20,765 nucleotides of DNA. Source: a virus. The notes below the pieces were generated by a model. It was not told where the DNA came from, made no database searches, and was given only the letters and a program-made list of their open reading frames with translations. Position numbers and translations under genes: made by a program. Positions 1-7,173 of this stretch are shown one piece after another (within the stretch, counting starts at the first letter, position 1; each line of letters starts with the position of its first letter). The DNA lies in the IMG/VR virus record IMGVR_UViG_3300007734_000449, positions 1-20,765 of that record. One strand, written 5' to 3'.

Positions 1-925
1 TGCCTTCTGTTCTAATACCGAATAGTAATGGACTTGTCACTCTATGTGCTACAAGTATTCTATCTTGTGCGTATTTTGCAACATAGTCATACTTCTCATG
101 TAGATTGTCAATTTGTATTACATCAATTGTAGGTTTAGTAGCAGGGTCATCGTTGAATGATAACATAAAACGACCTGCGTTTCTAGTACCTGTAAACTTA
201 TGTTGGACTAAATCCTCAATAGTTTGTCTTTCCTCTGGTGCCGGAATACCTGTATTAAAGTTAATCATAGCAGAGGGTAAGAAACCATTTTCAATATTGC
301 TTAAATGTAAGTTTGATAATTCAGCTTCAACATATGCAAATTGTAATGACGATACCCAATCAGGTAAAGAATAATAATATAAGTTAGGAGTATAATTCTT
401 AATATAAAGTATCTCCATATTTTCTTTACTAGTTCCAAATGCAGGCACTTTCTTTTTGTTTTTCATTGCTCTTTGGTCTAACCAATCTGTGCAATAATAA
501 TAGTTCTCTACTTTTGGATTTTGATATATCTTTTCTGCTCTTAAATACTGCACAGGTATATGATACATTTTTATAATCTGTGTATGTGCATCATTCCAAT
601 AAACTTGATATGCTGCATTACCAAATAATTTTAAGTCAAATGCAACTCTTTTAGTTTCCTCTTGTGGAATTAACTTTTGTAGAGTTTCATTAAATGCTTC
701 GTCTTTTGAGTATAAACCTTTACCAAATATTAAATCTGCTAAACCTTCTATACAAGCCGCAGTGGTTGTTGAGGTATTGTTGGCAGTTGATACTGCAATA
801 AAAAAGTCATCGTGTCCAAATACGCCAAACGGCACATAAGGTAAACGAGTTTTAGTATCCTCTGTTATAATAGGCAGAGAGTTAGGGTTTGACGATACGA
901 TTGAAAAGTTTTGTAATTTGTCCAT
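1..925 (-). CDS. Phage portal protein, C-terminally truncated by the window edge
   Basis: This is the N-terminal 308 residues of a portal protein, the dodecameric ring at the capsid vertex through which DNA is packaged. The frame is open from an ATG at 925 to the window edge. Visible family-like features are an early segment LPYVPFGVFGHDDFF, a middle stretch about bringing up a lateral domain (KLFGNAAYQVYW, PVQYLRAEKI), and the end TSPLLFGIRTEG, which resembles the portal motif in which the DNA-contacting helix begins. The ATG follows the HNH stop codon by one nucleotide. Identification is by recognition of these motifs and by neighbourhood (capsid, scaffold and terminase in the same window). 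It lies downstream of the capsid gene, whereas most tailed phages place the portal between terminase and capsid. The portal assignment is fairly secure; the subfamily is not. Confidence 0.8.
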   Translation of the reverse strand, partial: MDKLQNFSIVSSNPNSLPIITEDTKTRLPYVPFGVFGHDDFFIAVSTANNTSTTTAACIEGLADLIFGKGLYSKDEAFNETLQKLIPQEETKRVAFDLKLFGNAAYQVYWNDAHTQIIKMYHIPVQYLRAEKIYQNPKVENYYYCTDWLDQRAMKNKKKVPAFGTSKENMEILYIKNYTPNLYYYSLPDWVSSLQFAYVEAELSNLHLSNIENGFLPSAMINFNTGIPAPEERQTIEDLVQHKFTGTRNAGRFMLSFNDDPATKPTIDVIQIDNLHEKYDYVAKYAQDRILVAHRVTSPLLFGIRTEG

Positions 926-926
926 T

Positions 927-1268
927 TTAGTTATTTTTCATCATTTTAGAATATGGAAAAGGGCGACCTACTCTCCCTAAGACATCATAACTATGTTTAA
1001 CATTTTCTGAAGCCGTAAGCATTTCTAAATTATTTATATTATTATTTGATTTATTCCCATCTTTATGATTTACTTGCAATATTTCATTAAAAGTATCTAA
1101 AAAACATTTAGCCACTATTCTATGCACATATTCAGGTTTTCTATTTATTGATACACCTAAATATTTATTATTATTTCCACCTAAATTAAATGGTGTCATA
1201 ATTTTATTGGATTTATAACTAAATACATTTCCATTTTCAAATATTTCATAATTTTCTTTATACTTCAT
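927..1268 (-). CDS. HNH endonuclease, free-standing homing type
   Basis: A 113-residue protein with a NUMOD4-like N-terminal part (residues 5-40, including YEIFENGNVFSYKS) followed by an HNH core: VHRIVAKCFL at 48-57, then VNHKDGNKSNNNINNLEML at 66-84, which carries the His-x-Asp and Asn-Asn-Leu signature. Members cut DNA site-specifically or nick it and usually spread as selfish homing genes. Here it is wedged between a small structural-type gene and the portal start, with one nucleotide to the portal ATG, so it probably shares the portal transcript. That position is typical for homing nucleases inserted between essential head genes. An alternative role in packaging, as for HNH proteins beside terminases, is possible but the location does not favour it. 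Confidence 0.85.
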   Translation of the reverse strand: MKYKENYEIFENGNVFSYKSNKIMTPFNLGGNNNKYLGVSINRKPEYVHRIVAKCFLDTFNEILQVNHKDGNKSNNNINNLEMLTASENVKHSYDVLGRVGRPFPYSKMMKNN

Positions 1269-1277
1269 ACTTTAATT

Positions 1278-1640
1278 TTAATCCATGATAATGTATTCAT
1301 TTGTAGATACATTTGAAATATATTGGTCATTTTGTTGTTGATATGTTGATTTATATTGAGGAGCATTACTTTGAGACATATAAACTTGTATGCTACCATG
1401 CCATATTTCAGTTGTTCCATTTAATAATTTAGCTCTAAACTCTTGTGCAATATTTGTATTATTGATACTTGCAGTAAAAGATAAAAGACTTTCATATCCA
1501 TTATAAGTTAATCCTGATAAAGATGCGGTTGAGTTTACCTGTGTTGTCATATCTTGTAATGACATTGTAAAGCTATTTGACGCAGTAGGTTCAGTTCTTA
1601 TTGTGTATGCATTGCTGCCAGAGGTTATGTATGTAAGCAT
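1278..1640 (-). CDS. Small Ser/Thr-rich protein, probable virion component, unknown function
   Basis: A 120-residue protein rich in Ser, Thr, Asn and Gln with few charged residues, and alternating polar and hydrophobic stretches that suggest beta-sheet (SFTMSLQDMTTQ, LLSFTASI, EFRAKLLNGTTEIWHGSI). There is no signal peptide and no membrane segment. I do not recognise a family with confidence. Composition and position, between a tail-tube-like gene and the portal, suggest a head-completion, decoration or tail protein. It is the first gene after a strong terminator hairpin and a copy of the repeated TGTTAGATA motif, so it probably opens a separate transcript that continues through the HNH gene into the portal. 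Confidence 0.6.
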   Translation of the reverse strand: MLTYITSGSNAYTIRTEPTASNSFTMSLQDMTTQVNSTASLSGLTYNGYESLLSFTASINNTNIAQEFRAKLLNGTTEIWHGSIQVYMSQSNAPQYKSTYQQQNDQYISNVSTNEYIIMD

Positions 1641-1669
1641 TATCTATTGTTTATCTTGTATTACCTGTA

Positions 1670-1692
1670 TATCTAACAACATATTTTACAAA
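1670..1692 (-). promoter_or_regulatory. Putative phage late promoter, copy D
   Basis: On the minus strand TTTGT, nine bases, then TGTTAGATA, ending 29 nt before the ATG of the 120-aa gene. It is one of five copies of the 9-mer in gaps before structural-region genes. It directly follows the terminator hairpin at 1709-1746, as expected at a transcription-unit boundary. The promoter function is inferred. Confidence 0.5.
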
Positions 1693-1708
1693 AATGGTAG
1701 GTTATAGG

Positions 1709-1746
1709 CAAAATAAAAGCATACCCCTTATAAAAGAGTATGCTTT
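1709..1746 (-). terminator. Rho-independent terminator
   Basis: On the minus strand a perfect 9-bp stem, AAAGCATAC with GTATGCTTT, around a 13-nt loop, followed by TATTTTG. It lies 23 nt after the stop codon of the tail-tube-like gene and before the motif that precedes the next gene. Confidence 0.7.
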
Positions 1747-1768
1747 AATATATTTTAGTGCTTACTGA

Positions 1769-2329
1769 TTAAGCTGCTGACCCACTAACTACTGTTGGTG
1801 GATTTGCTACACCTGCGAAAGGGTTGGTTGGTGTGCTACCTGATAAGAATTGTGCTGGTAAAGGCTCTAATCCTGTCATGGTAATTGAATAACCGTACAA
1901 ATCCCCGAGCCCTGCTCCTGTTTGAATTGTTCCTGCGGTTAAATCCACACCTTTAGTCAAACCTGCTACCAATGCATCACCATTAGTTGTCCATACAATT
2001 GCAACCGGACGGCCATAAGCCAAAGTTTTCAATTGTGTAGTCATTTCAGCGGTCAATTTCTTTAAGTTAAGGGTTAATTCTTGTGAAAAGAATGTAGTTC
2101 CGTTTTCTCTTGAGGAATTGACAGTTTCAGTATATGCACTTGTTCCTTTAAGTTGATAAAAATATACCACACTTCCACTTGGGAAAGCTGTGACATATCC
2201 GGTAGATGCGTTATCTGTAAATGTTGGGTCAAAGGAGCTAGACGGGTAGTTCATAAAATAAACTCCCTGTAAGCCACCTACACTTTCTTTACAAACTTCT
2301 TGTCTACCTAAAGATAAATTACAAGCCAT
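1769..2329 (-). CDS. Putative tail tube-like virion structural protein
   Basis: A 186-residue protein starting MACNLSLGRQEVCKESVGGL. The middle reads like a tube or head-tail structural fold: SRENGTTFFSQELTLNLKKL (about 74-93) and then a Gly/Thr-rich region ending in GLGDLYGYSITMTGLEP (about 139-155). Major tail tube proteins often have this pattern, in which a residue stretch 'G-D-x-x-G-Y-x-ltxxGxE' precedes the C-terminus. There is no enzyme motif and no membrane segment. It lies immediately downstream of the major capsid gene, separated by a strong hairpin, and ends at a second terminator, so it is probably abundant but transcribed differently from what follows. Tail tube is my preferred reading; a capsid-associated or collar protein is the alternative. 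Confidence 0.5.
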   Translation of the reverse strand: MACNLSLGRQEVCKESVGGLQGVYFMNYPSSSFDPTFTDNASTGYVTAFPSGSVVYFYQLKGTSAYTETVNSSRENGTTFFSQELTLNLKKLTAEMTTQLKTLAYGRPVAIVWTTNGDALVAGLTKGVDLTAGTIQTGAGLGDLYGYSITMTGLEPLPAQFLSGSTPTNPFAGVANPPTVVSGSAA

Positions 2330-2359
2330 AATATTTTGATTTAATTTTGTTTGTTATTA

Positions 2360-2387
2360 AAAGGGTGAGTGTTTCTACTCACCCTTT
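2360..2387 (-). terminator. Hairpin after the capsid gene, possible attenuating terminator
   Basis: A perfect 11-bp stem, AAAGGGTGAGT with ACTCACCCTTT, and a 6-nt loop, 13 nt after the capsid stop codon. On the minus strand only TAATAAC follows, a weak T-tract, so termination may be partial or the hairpin may protect the mRNA 3' end. The T-rich side (ATTATTTTTT) faces the plus strand, where no gene is seen. Confidence 0.55.
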
Positions 2388-2400
2388 AATTATTTTTTGT

Positions 2401-3372
2401 TTAGTATGCTCCGTAGTATACAATGTCTTGACCGATACCGAAAATTACACCACCTGTGTATCTCATGATAACACGATAGTTTTGGCTTCCGTCAATGTTT
2501 GCCATATCCAATACTCTAACTTCGTTGTAATCAGATAATAAACCTGTTCCAAAGTGTAAGTTAGATTTTTGAGCTGCAACAATTTTAGATGCAGACATAC
2601 CTGGACATAATACGATTTCAACACCATTAAAGTTGAATGGTTTTTCACCAACGTTCATTTGGTTGTTCCAACCATTTGCACCAATTGCTCCACCTGCTAA
2701 TGCTTGTTGGTATGCTTTTGCTACATTTGTTGGCACATACATCAATACGTCCTCTTTACCATAAACTGTATCTGGGATACTATCTACTACTGAGTTCATT
2801 ACTGATAATACGTTTGCTGACGTAATACTTCCAGAGATAATCACACTACCAGATTTTGCTGGTAATACTGCTGTTGCTCCACCTGCTGCAATTGAAGCTG
2901 ATAATTGAGCTTGGAAACCAAGGAATGACCCGTTAGTTGCTGTTCCTTGCCAAATTGCTTGTTCAGTTGCTTGAGCTACGATACCACCTACATAAGAGAT
3001 TAAGTAATCGTTGAAAGATTTAGGGATAGTATCAAAAGCCGAGTACCCCATTTGGATGCTTTCCCAACTTGCTACAAAGTTTTGCTTACATAATTCTAAG
3101 TTAACTTGTAATTCTTTTGGAGTTAATACTGCTTCAGATAATGCTACACTACCTGAGGTCACGAAATCACATGATGCATCTTGTACGATACCATCTACTG
3201 CAATTCTTTGGATAACTTCTTTGTATTTCACGTTAGGGTGAATAGTCACATATTTGTTATCCAATGTTTTAGCCGATAATAAGCTACTTGCTATATACTG
3301 GCCTGCAAACTCACCTGCATACGTGTTTTGCGTAAATGTAGGTTGAGCTGTTAAGTTCAATGTTTTGTTCAT
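2401..3372 (-). CDS. Major capsid protein
   Basis: A 323-residue protein with the layout of the capsid family common in Bacteroidota phages, presumed HK97 fold. The N-terminal arm includes YAGEFAGQYIASSLLSAKTL, then a PNVKYKEVIQRIAVDGIVQ segment, then ELQVNLELCKQNF and WESIQMG (E-loop to spine region). The C-terminal part has the Gly-rich, non-charged look of an axial domain and ends in GGVIFGIGQDIVYYGAY. There is no protease or decoration domain fused to it. It follows the scaffold gene by 27 nt and shares its putative promoter at 4075-4097; the hairpin at 2360-2387 follows it. The start ATG at 3372 lies after an A/T-rich leader without a Shine-Dalgarno sequence. Length and neighbours fit a capsid of ordinary size. 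Confidence 0.85.
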   Translation of the reverse strand: MNKTLNLTAQPTFTQNTYAGEFAGQYIASSLLSAKTLDNKYVTIHPNVKYKEVIQRIAVDGIVQDASCDFVTSGSVALSEAVLTPKELQVNLELCKQNFVASWESIQMGYSAFDTIPKSFNDYLISYVGGIVAQATEQAIWQGTATNGSFLGFQAQLSASIAAGGATAVLPAKSGSVIISGSITSANVLSVMNSVVDSIPDTVYGKEDVLMYVPTNVAKAYQQALAGGAIGANGWNNQMNVGEKPFNFNGVEIVLCPGMSASKIVAAQKSNLHFGTGLLSDYNEVRVLDMANIDGSQNYRVIMRYTGGVIFGIGQDIVYYGAY

Positions 3373-3399
3373 TGTAAATATTTTTTGTTTGTTAATAAT

Positions 3400-4059
3400 T
3401 TATCTATACATTTTTGATAATACTGACGCTTGTGCGTTATCAGTTTTCTTACCAAAATTGTTAAAGTTCTCTTGTGAAAATCTGTTAATTTGTTCAACTG
3501 GAGCACCATCTAATTTAGGTAATTCCATTTCAACATCTTTTTCAGTTGCAATGTCAGCTGCTTTCTTATCAACTACTTCCTCTTTAGGTTTCATTTCTGC
3601 AAACATTGATTTCATTTCTGTCATTGCTTTTTCTAATTCGTCAATTCTATATCCTAAAGATATGATTGGGTTTTCAGTCTCCGGTGTTGCTACTTCGTTT
3701 GCATCACTTTCATCTGTTGTGTTAGGTAAGCTTTTTGCTTCCTCTGTTGTTGCATCTGCCATTTCCATTTCAGCTTCTGGCAATTCAACATTTTCTCTTT
3801 CAACGATTTTACCATCCATAGTCATAATTTTAATAAGAGTTTCATTACCCTCACTATCTCTTAAACTAATTTCATGTTCTCCGTCTGGAGCTTTTGTTTT
3901 TGTGCCGTCTTCAGCAACTACTTCTACATCCTCACCTACATCAAATGTTGGAGATTGTAAAATTGTGCCATCTTTTGTTTTGGCATCTGTAAAGTTAACT
4001 TCTTTTGCATCTAATGATAACAAAGTAGCTATTCTATTTAATACATTTTTCGCATTCAT
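3400..4059 (-). CDS. Capsid scaffolding protein
   Basis: A 219-residue, strongly acidic protein directly upstream of the capsid gene. The N-terminal half is a small beta-rich domain with repeated short strands (TFDVGEDVEVVAEDGT, EHEISLRDSEGNE, IKIMTMDGKIVE). A disordered Glu/Thr-rich linker follows, then a predicted coiled coil (YRIDELEKAMTEMKSMFAEM, about 137-156) and a basic C-terminus ending ASVLSKMYR. A central coiled coil with a short basic tail that docks on the capsid is the usual design of phage scaffolds. I see no Ser-His-Asp protease arrangement, so a fused prohead protease is unlikely. The gene carries a copy of the TGTTAGATA motif 15 nt before its ATG and seems to lead the head-gene transcript. 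Confidence 0.7.
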   Translation of the reverse strand: MNAKNVLNRIATLLSLDAKEVNFTDAKTKDGTILQSPTFDVGEDVEVVAEDGTKTKAPDGEHEISLRDSEGNETLIKIMTMDGKIVERENVELPEAEMEMADATTEEAKSLPNTTDESDANEVATPETENPIISLGYRIDELEKAMTEMKSMFAEMKPKEEVVDKKAADIATEKDVEMELPKLDGAPVEQINRFSQENFNNFGKKTDNAQASVLSKMYR

Positions 4060-4074
4060 ATTGTAATGTTTAAT

Positions 4075-4097
4075 TATCTAACAATACTAAAATCAAA
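4075..4097 (-). promoter_or_regulatory. Putative phage late promoter, copy C
   Basis: Minus strand TTTGA, nine bases, TGTTAGATA, ending 15 nt before the scaffold ATG. The TTTGA box overlaps the stop codon of the upstream methyltransferase gene. The 15-nt spacing and the following TTAAAC are shared with the copy at 13042-13064. A short AACAA/TTGTT inverted repeat frames the box. Confidence 0.55.
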
Positions 4098-5325
4098 TGT
4101 TGTTAAAAATATAGTCCTTTACAGAATTATTTTCTGTTTTACTCGTTAAAAGTTCTATTATTTTCGGTGAAACCAAGTCGGGATGCACCCACCAGTCCTC
4201 AAACCAGTTCTCTTTATCAATTGAAATGTTTGGCACAATCAATTTATATCCCATCATTTCCAAATACTTTCTGCTTTTATCTCTCATAGTTTTATCTACA
4301 TCTATATACCAATCATGTTCATATGTTATAACTGCAAATCTGTATTTGTCAAATGGAATAAGTAGCAATGCTTCAAATGTATTTCTTGCAGGTTCACAAT
4401 CTAATTGCAAATAATCATAATCAGTTCCCATGTTTTGACTATCTAATATTTCTAAGTAATTTGCTTTAGTTGCATCTCTATGTAAGCATGGATTTTTTCT
4501 TTTACCATTAAACCATGTCACTAACGGCCCGTTTATTTCTAATGATACACCTTTCCAATTAAACTTATCCTCTAATAGATAAGTGTTAGAATGTTCAAAT
4601 GGTTTATTAGCACCTATCTCTAAATACTTACCATTTGTTTTACCATCTAATGCCATCAGCACAAACATATCCTGAAATGCTTGTGAATGGTTTTTGTCAA
4701 TTTTATCCACACCATCAAACTTATATTTCAATTTATCTATTTGGTCTTTTGTATAGTAGCTAGGTTTAGTATAATCAAGTGTTCCCCATATGCACATAAT
4801 ATTTCCTTTAACAATTTGTGTATAGACATCACCTAAATCAACATTTTCTAAAAGATATGTAGATAGTTTAATGCTCTCATCAGTTCTACCCATATGCCAA
4901 CTAACTACACTTTTTTCAAACAAAAACCCCCATTTACCTGGGTATTCTACACTCTTTAGCTCGTCCAACTCAAAATTACTCACTAAAAGTCCTATTTCTG
5001 CAGCAGTATAACTTTCTTGCCACTCTCTGTTTCTTTCATACAATCTACTTAATAAGAAATGTCCTTCTGATTTCATAGGTAATACTGATATAGCGTGTAG
5101 ATACATTCCTTTTGCATAAGTCTTTCTCCAATTTTGCTTTTCAAAACATAAACCACACTTCAATAAACTTTCGTAAATCAATAAATCATTTTTGCTACAT
5201 TCGGTCACCCTTAGATAAAAAGATAATGCTGCTGCATATTCCTCTTTATCGTAATACCAATTTGCTAAATCAAAAACTACCAAATCATTGTATGGTGCTT
5301 GTATAAAACTACTTAATTCCGTCAT
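4093..5325 (-). CDS. TPR-like domain fused to FkbM-type SAM-dependent methyltransferase
   Basis: A 410-residue protein with two parts. Residues 15-190 are helical pairs of tetratricopeptide type (LANWYYDKEEYAAALSFYL, EGHFLLSRLYERNREWQESY, VVSWHMGRTDESIKLSTYLL). Residues 215-390 are an FkbM-like methyltransferase: SQAFQDMFV, the SAM loop KYLEIGAN at 233-240, the acidic ribose-binding SLEI at 261-264, and DYLQLDCEP at 304-312. FkbM enzymes O-methylate sugars or small metabolites. In phages such fusions often accompany glycan genes. The upstream GH130-like gene overlaps it by 17 nt, so the two are probably co-translated and act on the same substrate. Plausible targets are glycans on the virion fibres or the host surface; the substrate cannot be read from sequence. 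Confidence 0.75.
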   Translation of the reverse strand: MTELSSFIQAPYNDLVVFDLANWYYDKEEYAAALSFYLRVTECSKNDLLIYESLLKCGLCFEKQNWRKTYAKGMYLHAISVLPMKSEGHFLLSRLYERNREWQESYTAAEIGLLVSNFELDELKSVEYPGKWGFLFEKSVVSWHMGRTDESIKLSTYLLENVDLGDVYTQIVKGNIMCIWGTLDYTKPSYYTKDQIDKLKYKFDGVDKIDKNHSQAFQDMFVLMALDGKTNGKYLEIGANKPFEHSNTYLLEDKFNWKGVSLEINGPLVTWFNGKRKNPCLHRDATKANYLEILDSQNMGTDYDYLQLDCEPARNTFEALLLIPFDKYRFAVITYEHDWYIDVDKTMRDKSRKYLEMMGYKLIVPNISIDKENWFEDWWVHPDLVSPKIIELLTSKTENNSVKDYIFNNI

Positions 5326-6271
5326 AAACTAATTTTAAGAAATAATCTTTTGGGATTTCTAATAAGAATGCTGCATTATCTGAATATGCAAATGTAATCA
5401 GTATCTTATCATTATGTTCTGCAATACCACAACAAAACTCAATCATGCCTGTCATGAAGTCAAATACTTCTGTTCTATGAATTATATTCCATTCTTTATC
5501 AAACACAATTACTCTGTGTCTATATGTTGCATCTTTATTGTTTTGTGTATTCCTCCAATAATCTGTCTCGTGAATAACACACATCCTATGGTCACCAATC
5601 GTTATTACCTGACTGCCACCACGCATATCTTTTTCAATTGGTAGTATGTTCTTACCCAGAAACACCTGTTCAGTATCACCGTTTATATTTGCTTTAACAA
5701 TCTCTACGGGATTACACCACTTTACATAATGAAATGGCATATCTAAAATAGGCATCCAATTCTTTTCACAATAACTTTCTTTATTAAATGGTGTTGGTAT
5801 TCTAAACCTACTTACTTCTTTATTATCTTTAATTTTAGATAATTCCATTCTGCCTATACCAGTTGTTTCAGTATCTCTACGCACACCTGTAAGGTAAACA
5901 TCATTGTCCCAATCAACTAATCTGCAATCCTCTAAACCAACAAACTCCCATAAAGGTTTTGTATCAAAATTGCTTGTATCAACTTTTGTAGGATTTATTA
6001 ACTCACCATCTTTCCATTCACCTAAATAATTTGTTGTAGTAAGTGTAATATCGTTTTCAGGGTTAAGATAGCACAAAGGCCCAAACCTACTTTCATATTT
6101 GCCTGAGGTATGATATAGGGTATATTGACAATGCCTAATACTGATTAGTATTTCATTGTTCTTAACTAAAATTGAGGGATTGAATAATGCAGTCTTATTA
6201 TCTGTTGGAAAAACCAATGGATATATTTTGCCGCCATTATCTAAAATGAGTTTTGTAAGATTTGCCACCAT
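5309..6271 (-). CDS. GH130-like five-bladed beta-propeller glycan enzyme
   Basis: A 320-residue protein with the blade-like repeats and conserved pieces of glycoside hydrolase family 130 and relatives (mannoside phosphorylases and related enzymes): FNPSILVKNNEILISIR at 30-46, VGLEDCRLVD at 111-120 (family motif G-x-E-D-x-R, whose Asp is the usual catalytic acid), EKNWMPI at 169-175, GGSQVI with VIHETDYW at 218-239, YRHRVIVFD at 250-258 and IEFCCGIA at 277-284. There is no signal peptide. It overlaps the FkbM methyltransferase gene by 17 nt. The putative promoter box ends only 3 nt before the ATG, which would give an almost leaderless mRNA. It may modify or bind a glycan; catalytic activity is not shown, and a related non-catalytic sugar-binding propeller is an alternative. 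Confidence 0.65.
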   Translation of the reverse strand: MVANLTKLILDNGGKIYPLVFPTDNKTALFNPSILVKNNEILISIRHCQYTLYHTSGKYESRFGPLCYLNPENDITLTTTNYLGEWKDGELINPTKVDTSNFDTKPLWEFVGLEDCRLVDWDNDVYLTGVRRDTETTGIGRMELSKIKDNKEVSRFRIPTPFNKESYCEKNWMPILDMPFHYVKWCNPVEIVKANINGDTEQVFLGKNILPIEKDMRGGSQVITIGDHRMCVIHETDYWRNTQNNKDATYRHRVIVFDKEWNIIHRTEVFDFMTGMIEFCCGIAEHNDKILITFAYSDNAAFLLEIPKDYFLKLVYDGIK

Positions 6272-6274
6272 ACA

Positions 6275-6297
6275 TATCTAACACTAGAAAAACTAAA
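6275..6297 (-). promoter_or_regulatory. Putative phage late promoter, copy B
   Basis: Minus strand TTTAG, nine bases, TGTTAGATA, ending 3 nt before the GH130-like ATG. TTTAGTTTTTC is identical to the copy at 13042-13064. An AACACT/AGTGTT inverted repeat spans the region. The very short distance to the ATG implies a leaderless transcript or a non-promoter role. Confidence 0.5.
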
Positions 6298-6301
6298 AGT
6301 G

Positions 6302-6487
6302 TTAAATCTGTTCTATACTAATGATTTCACCACCTATTATGGCAATTGTTTTTAGTATTTCGGTTCTTGCACTTTCAATTGCTTCATCTAATGTCTCCGT
6401 ATTGGTATAGTAATCTCTATGTCTTTGAATGGTGATTTCACCTTCTGCAATTTGTGGATTATATACAACTCTAATTATTCTTTCCAT
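6302..6487 (-). CDS. Small hypothetical protein, 61 aa
   Basis: A 61-residue protein, MERIIRVVYNPQIAEGEITI onward, with an alternating pattern of short strands and one helix (TLDEAIESARTEILKTIAII). There is no signal, membrane segment or metal motif. I do not recognise it. It lies 10 nt after the Cys-rich tail protein gene and just ahead of the putative promoter of the glycan cassette, so it is probably the last gene of the fibre transcript. A fibre accessory role is only a guess from position. Confidence 0.5.
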   Translation of the reverse strand: MERIIRVVYNPQIAEGEITIQRHRDYYTNTETLDEAIESARTEILKTIAIIGGEIISIEQI

Positions 6488-6497
6488 AATTTATTTT

Positions 6498-7172
6498 TTA
6501 TACACTACACCAAGTATTACAATTGGTATAATTTGGTGATGCATTACATATTGCTCCTGGTCCTGTAAAGACCTCCTCACTTAAAATATAATAAAACCCA
6601 CCTGCTTGCAATTCATAAAACTTACCATAATTTGGTGTAAATGGTAATGCGAATGCTACTAATACATCTGACATACTAAATGTGCAAGTCACTCCATCAC
6701 AATAATACTCATCTGCTAAATACAAACCATAACTTGGACTAGAGCATGCAGTAATTGAGGTCACACCAGGATAACATCCATCAGGACAACTTTGATAATA
6801 TGCATCAGTTCCATTACTCCAATATCCTTGTGATGCTTCCGCAGTTCCTGTTGAGTTAGTATATAAAATTGTTCCTGTTGTTAAACTACCACTCCAATAT
6901 AAAGTTGTATTTGGTGTTCCTGCACATGCTGCAGCTGCACTTACACTACTATAATAAAATGTTCCACTATTATATCCACAATTTTGACAATATGAATACC
7001 AACTACTTAAACTAACTTGTCCACTTGAGGGCGGTTTAGAGGGAGAGAATTGATTTATAGCAACATATGTTCCAAGTCTGGCTTCATTTATTCCAAAAGG
7101 TGATTGACTAGGCACTCCTAATTCAACCCTTATATCATCCATACTGATTTGACCACTGCTTGGTAATGCCAT
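6498..7172 (-). CDS. Tail or fibre-associated protein with Cys-rich C-terminal repeats
   Basis: A 224-residue protein. The start, LPSSGQISMDDIRVELG, is a motif seen at the N-terminus of many phage tail and fibre proteins and is echoed inside by KPPSSGQVSLSSWYSY. From residue 62 on it is rich in Tyr, Ser, Thr and Cys, with the pattern A-A-x-x-C-x-G, then L-Y-x-x-x-x-x-x-G-x-x-L-Y-T, then G-Y-W-S-x-G-x-x-A-Y. This resembles DUF5977-type repeats of Bacteroidota surface proteins, and a second weaker unit follows. No transmembrane segment is seen. It follows the S74-ending fibre with one nucleotide between stop and start. I infer a distal tail or receptor-binding component. The Cys-rich part may carry disulphides or be a small adhesive domain. 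Confidence 0.55.
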   Translation of the reverse strand: MALPSSGQISMDDIRVELGVPSQSPFGINEARLGTYVAINQFSPSKPPSSGQVSLSSWYSYCQNCGYNSGTFYYSSVSAAAACAGTPNTTLYWSGSLTTGTILYTNSTGTAEASQGYWSNGTDAYYQSCPDGCYPGVTSITACSSPSYGLYLADEYYCDGVTCTFSMSDVLVAFALPFTPNYGKFYELQAGGFYYILSEEVFTGPGAICNASPNYTNCNTWCSV

Positions 7173-7173
7173 T

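Noticed and set aside
3365-4066. A long plus-strand open frame (233 codons) opposite the scaffold gene
   Set aside because: It is antisense to a well-supported scaffold gene; its Ser/Leu/Phe-rich translation is what an acidic minus-strand gene produces on the other strand, and no promoter or neighbour supports it.
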